NCBI GenBank assembly: GCA_963823565.1
Contig: CAWGLR010000001.1
Span: 620,001 to 684,000 of the forward strand
DNA from: RHKX01 sp963823565
GTDB taxonomy: Bacteria; Actinomycetota; Thermoleophilia; Solirubrobacterales; 70-9
Reading direction: 5' to 3'
Length of the DNA stretch: 64,000 nucleotides
The position numbers and the translations under genes were made by a program. This document shows positions 60,539 to 64,000 of this stretch, one piece after another. Within the stretch, counting starts at the first letter, position 1. Each line of letters opens with the position of its first letter. Under the pieces are notes generated by a model. That model worked only from the letters and a program-made list of their open reading frames with translations, did no database searches and had not been told where the DNA came from.

Positions 60539-61386
60539 GCGCCGACGGCGTCCCCGGGATCCGCGGCGCCTTCCACCGCGGCGGCAGCGGCGAGCCGCTG
60601 CTCTGCGTGCACGGGATCACCGACACCTGGCGCAGCTGGGAGCTATTGACCCCGCTCTTGGAGCCGCACCACGACGTCCTCGCGATCACGCTGCTCGGGC
60701 ACTCCGGCGGGCGCCGGCCCGACCCGGGGCAGCGCGTGACGCTGCGGGACCTGGTCGACGAGGCCGAGCGCGACATGGACGCCGCCGGCTTCGAGACGGC
60801 CCACCTCGTCGGCAACTCCCTCGGCGGCTGGATCGTCCTCGAGCTCGCCGCCCGCGGGCGCGCCCGGACCGTCACCGCCCTCGCCCCGGCCGGCGGCTGG
60901 GACCACGGCAACCCCTGGGCCTACGCGACGCTCCTCGACTTCGTGCTCAGCCAGCAGGCGCTGCGGGTCCTCGGCGACCGCGCCGTCCGCATGGCGGCAC
61001 GGCCCGGCCTGCGCAAGCTCGCCCTCGGCCGGGTCGTCAGCAACCCGGCAAGGGTCCCGGCGCCGCTCGCCGCCGCGCTGATTCGCGGCGCGGCCGACTG
61101 CCCGGCGCTCATCCCGCTCCTCGCCGAGTCCCGCTCCGAGGGCTACCCCGACATCGGCGCCATCGAGGTGCCGACGCGGATCGTCTGGGGAACCAGGGAC
61201 AAGGTCCTCCCTCCCACCCGCCTCTCCTCCCGCTTCCGCCGCATGGTCCCCCAGGCCGACTGGGTCGAGATCCCCGGCGGCGGGCACCTGCCGCAGATCG
61301 ATCATCCGGAGCGGACGGCTGAGCTGGTGCTCGAGGTGACGGGGGCGGGAAGCGAGCGGCGAGCGGCTGAAGGATCCCGCCGCTGA
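60535..61386 (+). CDS. Alpha/beta hydrolase
   Basis: A 283-residue hydrolase: LLCVHGITDTWRSWELLTPL, elbow HLVGNSLGGWIVLELAARGR, acid in VWGTRDKVLPPTR and His in IPGGGHLPQIDHPE. ATG 60535 overlaps the exonuclease stop. The last residues (GSERRAAEGSRR) derive from two GAGCGGC heptamers. Substrate unknown; coupling to a DNA repair-type nuclease is probably only an operon convenience. Confidence 0.88.
   Translation: MSADGVPGIRGAFHRGGSGEPLLCVHGITDTWRSWELLTPLLEPHHDVLAITLLGHSGGRRPDPGQRVTLRDLVDEAERDMDAAGFETAHLVGNSLGGWIVLELAARGRARTVTALAPAGGWDHGNPWAYATLLDFVLSQQALRVLGDRAVRMAARPGLRKLALGRVVSNPARVPAPLAAALIRGAADCPALIPLLAESRSEGYPDIGAIEVPTRIVWGTRDKVLPPTRLSSRFRRMVPQADWVEIPGGGHLPQIDHPERTAELVLEVTGAGSERRAAEGSRR
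61354..61367. repeat. GAGCGGC heptamer, two copies
   Basis: Two tandem copies of a one-base variant of the GAGCAGC heptamer, at the 3' end of the hydrolase gene. Confidence 0.5.
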
Positions 61387-61470
61387 GGCTGGAGGGCGGG
61401 GCTATGGCAGTGAGGGAGCGTGCTGCGGCGGGACCGCCGAGCGGGTGCGGGGCCGGCATTTGGCGCCCCG

Positions 61471-61509
61471 ATGGTCAGAAAAGGTCGTACAGCGACACTT
61501 TCCGACCAT
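61471..61509. terminator. Imperfect hairpin between two convergent hydrolase genes
   Basis: Seventeen-base arms starting ATGGTC and ending GACCAT pair with three mismatches around a 5-base loop. The location between convergent genes fits a bidirectional terminator. Confidence 0.45.
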
Positions 61510-61610
61510 TGACATGGTGTCGCATGCTCCGGGCCGGCGTCCGGAGCCCGGTGGACTCTCCCCCTCCCCTCGTTGCCAACCGCACACTCACCCGCGGCTT
61601 CGGCTCCCCA

Positions 61611-62789
61611 CTACCGCTTCAGGAACTCGTGCACCGCGTCGTGCGTCGGCTCCGGGCACTCCATCTGCGGGACGTGGCCGCAGTCGAGCTCGAGGTGGGA
61701 GGAGTGCGGGATCGTGCGCTCGACGTGGCGCATGAAGGAGTTCGGCACGAGCGTGTCCTGCCGGCCCCAGACGAAGAGTGAGCGGGGCTCGAGCTTCTTC
61801 AGACGGGTCCAGAGGCCGTCCTGCCCGTAGGGCTCGTCCATGTAGATGTTGCGGGCGCACTCGTAGAAGGCGAAGCGGCCGGCGGGGCTGAGGTAGGCGC
61901 GGAGGAACTCGTCGACGCCGGCGGCGACCCAGCCGCTGTCGCCGCCCGGGACGATGCGGCGGACGACCGGCTCGACGGCCCAGCGCGGGGTCGGCTGCAG
62001 GTAGCCGAGGTGCGGCAGCGGCAGCTGCAGCAGCCACTTCCACGGCCGCTCCTTCAGCCAGGCGAGGGCGGGAGCGAACAGCACGAGGTCGTCGACCCGC
62101 TCGCGATGGCGGATGCCGAGCTCGAGGGCGATCCGCCCGCCCATGCTGTTGCCGGCGAAGCTCGCCCGCTCGAGGCCCATCTCGTCGAGGAGCTCGACGA
62201 CGGCGTCGGCGAACCAGATCGCGTCGTAGCGGCCCGAGCGGGGCTTGGCGGAGTCGCCGAAGCCGGGAAGGTCGACGGCGATGACGCGGGTGCCGCGCGG
62301 CGCCAGCTCCCGCACGGTCGTCATGAACGAGGCCTTGGTCCCGCCGAGCCCGTGCAGGCAGATCAGCGGGTCCCCCTCGCCCGCCTCGAGGATCGAGAAC
62401 TCGTGGTTCGGCGTCTCGACGCGGTCGAACCGCAGCCGGCCGGGCTCCCCGGGGCCGGTCGTCGCCGCGAGGAAGCCGATGCCGAGATGGAGGTTGCGAC
62501 GAACGCCCAGGCGGCCCGCGCGGAACGCCTCCATCCCACCGGTGACGTCGTCGGCGACCGCCGCCCAGGTGGCGCCGTCGGCGCTGATCTCCGCGTCGGG
62601 CCGGCCCGAGGTCGGCTCGAGCACCAGGTCGGCCATCGTGATCACCGCGTCGAGGTCGGTGCCGTCGCTCACCGCGAGGCGGATCCGCGCGGAGCCGCCG
62701 GGCACGTCGATGTCCTCCGCCCGGAAGCGCCCGGCGAGGAGGTGCAGCGAGTCCAGGGCGCTCGGCGCAGAGGCCTCCACGGTGCTCAT
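61611..62789 (-). CDS. SCP2-like domain fused to alpha/beta hydrolase
   Basis: A 392-residue protein. Residues 10-110 resemble an SCP2 sterol-carrier module (ARIRLAVSDGTDLDAVITMA, ISADGATWAAVADDVTGGME, FRAGRLGVRRNLHLGIGFLA), known to bind lipids in a tunnel. Residues 125-392 are a hydrolase: LICLHGLGGTKASFMTTVRE, elbow FAGNSMGGRIALELG, acid in VWGRQDTLVP and His in LDCGHVPQMECPE. A lipid-binding and hydrolysing bifunctional protein is likely. ATG 62789 has TAGCTT eight bases upstream. Confidence 0.88.
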   Translation of the reverse strand: MSTVEASAPSALDSLHLLAGRFRAEDIDVPGGSARIRLAVSDGTDLDAVITMADLVLEPTSGRPDAEISADGATWAAVADDVTGGMEAFRAGRLGVRRNLHLGIGFLAATTGPGEPGRLRFDRVETPNHEFSILEAGEGDPLICLHGLGGTKASFMTTVRELAPRGTRVIAVDLPGFGDSAKPRSGRYDAIWFADAVVELLDEMGLERASFAGNSMGGRIALELGIRHRERVDDLVLFAPALAWLKERPWKWLLQLPLPHLGYLQPTPRWAVEPVVRRIVPGGDSGWVAAGVDEFLRAYLSPAGRFAFYECARNIYMDEPYGQDGLWTRLKKLEPRSLFVWGRQDTLVPNSFMRHVERTIPHSSHLELDCGHVPQMECPEPTHDAVHEFLKR

Positions 62790-62797
62790 CGCCAGGG

Positions 62798-62803
62798 AAG
62801 CTA
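62798..62803 (-). promoter_or_regulatory. -10 box of the SCP2-hydrolase gene
   Basis: TAGCTT on the minus strand, eight bases before ATG 62789. Confidence 0.4.
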
Positions 62804-62878
62804 CCCCGCGTGGGGGCGGTTACGCGCGGGGCGCCCCTGCAAATTGCGAGGATCGGCTGCCGGGATCGGCCGGCCGGC

Positions 62879-63178
62879 CTAGCCCGGGGGGAGGTCGAAC
62901 TCGCGGTGCGCGACCACGGTCCAGGGCTCGATCGAGGTGCCGGCGACGAGCCCCGCATCGCGGTACGGATCGGTCGCGGCGAACTCCTCGACCTCGGCGG
63001 GCTCGCCCTCGAAGACGAACAGCGCGCCGCTCGGCGGGTCGCCGGTGGCCCCGGCGAGGACGAGGCTGCGCTCCTCGCTCCAGCGCCGGACGTGCTCGAG
63101 ATGCGCCTCGCGGTGAGGCTTGCGCCGCTCGAAGATGTCGTCGACGTACTCGTAGGTGAGGATCGTCAGCCGCGCCAC
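62879..63178 (-). CDS. YciI family protein
   Basis: A 99-residue ferredoxin-like dimeric fold protein: MARLTILTYEYVDDIFERRK, HREAHLEHVRRWSEERSLVL and GALFVFEGEPAEVEEFAATD, with DPYRDAGLVAGTSIEPWTVV. The conserved His-Asp pair of YciI appears as HREAH and DPY. Some relatives act as small hydrolases or dehalogenases. GTG 63178 has TAGCCT at seven bases. Confidence 0.9.
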   Translation of the reverse strand: MARLTILTYEYVDDIFERRKPHREAHLEHVRRWSEERSLVLAGATGDPPSGALFVFEGEPAEVEEFAATDPYRDAGLVAGTSIEPWTVVAHREFDLPPG

Positions 63179-63185
63179 GGGCGGC

Positions 63186-63191
63186 AGGCTA
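63186..63191 (-). promoter_or_regulatory. -10 box of the YciI gene
   Basis: TAGCCT on the minus strand, seven bases before GTG 63178. Confidence 0.45.
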
Positions 63192-63196
63192 GCCGC

Positions 63197-63769
63197 CTAG
63201 TAGTTGCGGCGGAGCAGCCGGCGCGCGGGCGGCCGGCGGAAGTTCGCCTGCGAGAGGCTCGAGTTGATCGCGGCCAGCGCGATCGCCGCGGCGAGGTGCA
63301 GCGAACCGATCGAGCGCAGGGCGCCCTTGGCGCGCCGCTCGTCCGGCGTCGCCTGCGCGCTCGCGCTGTCGCCGTCGTCTAGCGACACCGCGCCCTGCGG
63401 CTCCATCGAGGCGAAGCGCATCCCCTCGAGGCCGGCGGCGATGCCGGTCACCGCGACCGCGCCGACCGCGACGTCCTTGGCGAGCGCGAGCTTCCGCTCC
63501 CGCTCGGAGAGCCAGCGCGGACTGGCCTCGTCGGCCCGCGCCCCCGCCCAGCCGGCGACGACCGCGAGCAGCCCGAGCGAGTTGACGGTCCCGTATCGCC
63601 GCCAGGCGGCGTTGACCACCTTGCCGCGCTCGCGCGGGTCCTCGATCGTGCCGACCGCGGGGTGCATCCCGATCCTGGCGAAGAGGTTCCCGCCGATGAT
63701 CGCCGCGAGGCCGACGTCGTGGGCGGCCCGCCCGGCGCTGCTGATCGCGTCGCTCTCGATGAGACTCAT
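63197..63769 (-). CDS. Conserved membrane-associated protein of unknown function
   Basis: A 190-residue protein with four moderately hydrophobic segments: AAHDVGLAAIIGGNLFARIG, TVNSLGLLAVVAGWAGA, KDVAVGAVAVTGIAAGLEGM and SLHLAAAIALAAINSSLSQ. Between them lie charged loops including SPRWLSERERKLALAKD. Similar proteins are common in Solirubrobacterales from memory. No enzyme motif seen. Confidence 0.65.
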   Translation of the reverse strand: MSLIESDAISSAGRAAHDVGLAAIIGGNLFARIGMHPAVGTIEDPRERGKVVNAAWRRYGTVNSLGLLAVVAGWAGARADEASPRWLSERERKLALAKDVAVGAVAVTGIAAGLEGMRFASMEPQGAVSLDDGDSASAQATPDERRAKGALRSIGSLHLAAAIALAAINSSLSQANFRRPPARRLLRRNY

Positions 63770-63821
63770 GGTCGACCGGTTCCCGGCGCGCGGCGGAGGA
63801 AACGCCGGGAGGCCGGCCCGC

Positions 63822-64000
63822 TCACGCCTCCTGCGGCGGCTGCGGCTCCTCGCGGACCACGCTCGCCGCCGGCTTGTCGTCGCGCAGCCCCTCGTAGGAG
63901 GGATGGCGCAGGGTCCCCGCCTCGGTCCACTCGCCGAACTCGACCTCGGCGACCAGCTCGGGCTCGGCGAAGATCGCCGCCCGCTCCGGCTGGCGCCCCT
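63822..64000 (-). CDS. C-terminus of an ATP-dependent DNA ligase (LigD/LigC type), 5' end outside window
   Basis: The last 58 residues are visible: IFAEPELVAEVEFGEWTEAG, TLRHPSYEGLRDDKPA and VVREEPQPPQEA, then TGA. The motif V-x-FxEWTxxGxLRHPS/PxFxGLRxDK is the end of the OB-fold of bacterial ATP-dependent ligases used in non-homologous end joining. The rest of the gene lies to the right of the window. Whether polymerase and nuclease domains are attached cannot be seen. Confidence 0.85.
   Translation of the reverse strand, partial: GRQPERAAIFAEPELVAEVEFGEWTEAGTLRHPSYEGLRDDKPAASVVREEPQPPQEA

Overview
The window is a contiguous piece of a very GC-rich (about 70 percent by eye) actinobacterial chromosome. 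Gene content and style (secreted calcium-binding repeat proteins with Lys/Arg-rich tails, DUF6325 and SHOCT proteins, an AlkB-rubredoxin fusion, a type III glutamine synthetase, a 34-residue protein beginning VFLFFSNRLG, many GTG starts and 4-base gene overlaps) suggest Thermoleophilia, most likely Solirubrobacterales. This placement is inferred from protein character, not from a marker-gene tree. I see no phage, plasmid, insertion sequence, rRNA or CRISPR array.

Layout. 0-6.3 kb: the end of a LuxR-type regulator, then a translationally coupled operon of three secreted proteins (RTX-like repeats, CARDB-like domain, beta-propeller with Ig-like modules), then tRNA-Ser(CGA). 6.4-12.2 kb: a damaged block containing a LuxR-family regulator with many frameshifts, a winged-helix methyltransferase with several frameshifts, and an alpha/beta hydrolase-glycosyltransferase fusion with one frameshift. 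12.2-13.8 kb: S-adenosylhomocysteine hydrolase behind a roughly 140-nt structured leader. 13.9-19.9 kb: ytoQ, a small membrane protein, tRNA-Ser(GGA), a DUF6325/SHOCT/ClC/K+ channel operon, a methyltransferase, a sensorless histidine kinase and tadA. 20-31.3 kb: sulfatase, cyclophilin, rlmN, a GNAT enzyme, a fructosamine-kinase/tyrosine-phosphatase pair, a 994-residue hydrolase-adenylating fusion, a GH26-like enzyme and a TVP38 protein.

31.3-33.8 kb is an alkane-hydroxylation unit: an alkB-rubredoxin fusion, a coupled TetR gene and an inverted-repeat operator over the promoter. 34-38.1 kb is a potADBC-type polyamine importer. 38.2-48.8 kb holds two metallo-beta-lactamase-fold hydrolases, a fatty acid desaturase, type III glutamine synthetase, a flavin monooxygenase, a phosphodiesterase, a secreted M1 peptidase followed by a decayed tandem copy, a conserved unknown and a PfpI-type protein. 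48.9-57.2 kb: a lipoprotein hydrolase, an LLM oxidoreductase/PatB-like aminotransferase/amidohydrolase operon, a ZIP transporter, another hydrolase and an ABC-2 exporter. 57.3-64 kb: a GAF plus degenerate-GGDEF protein, CsbD, a DksA-type zinc finger, an SprT-like protease, a stand-alone 5'-3' exonuclease, hydrolases, YciI, a membrane protein and the C-terminus of an ATP-dependent DNA ligase.

Cross-cutting signals. Many genes carry a TANNNT hexamer exactly 6-8 bases before their start codon, which points to widespread leaderless transcription and helps to fix starts. Three convergent pairs share one CTAG as both stop codons. A 38-bp palindromic element occurs twice (33.9 and 57.3 kb), and a GAGCAGC-type heptamer repeat sits at three gene 3' ends. 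No complete new defence or biosynthetic system is evident. The best candidates for something undescribed are the sahH leader, the coupled secreted-protein operon, the two large hydrolase fusions and the ion-channel operon.
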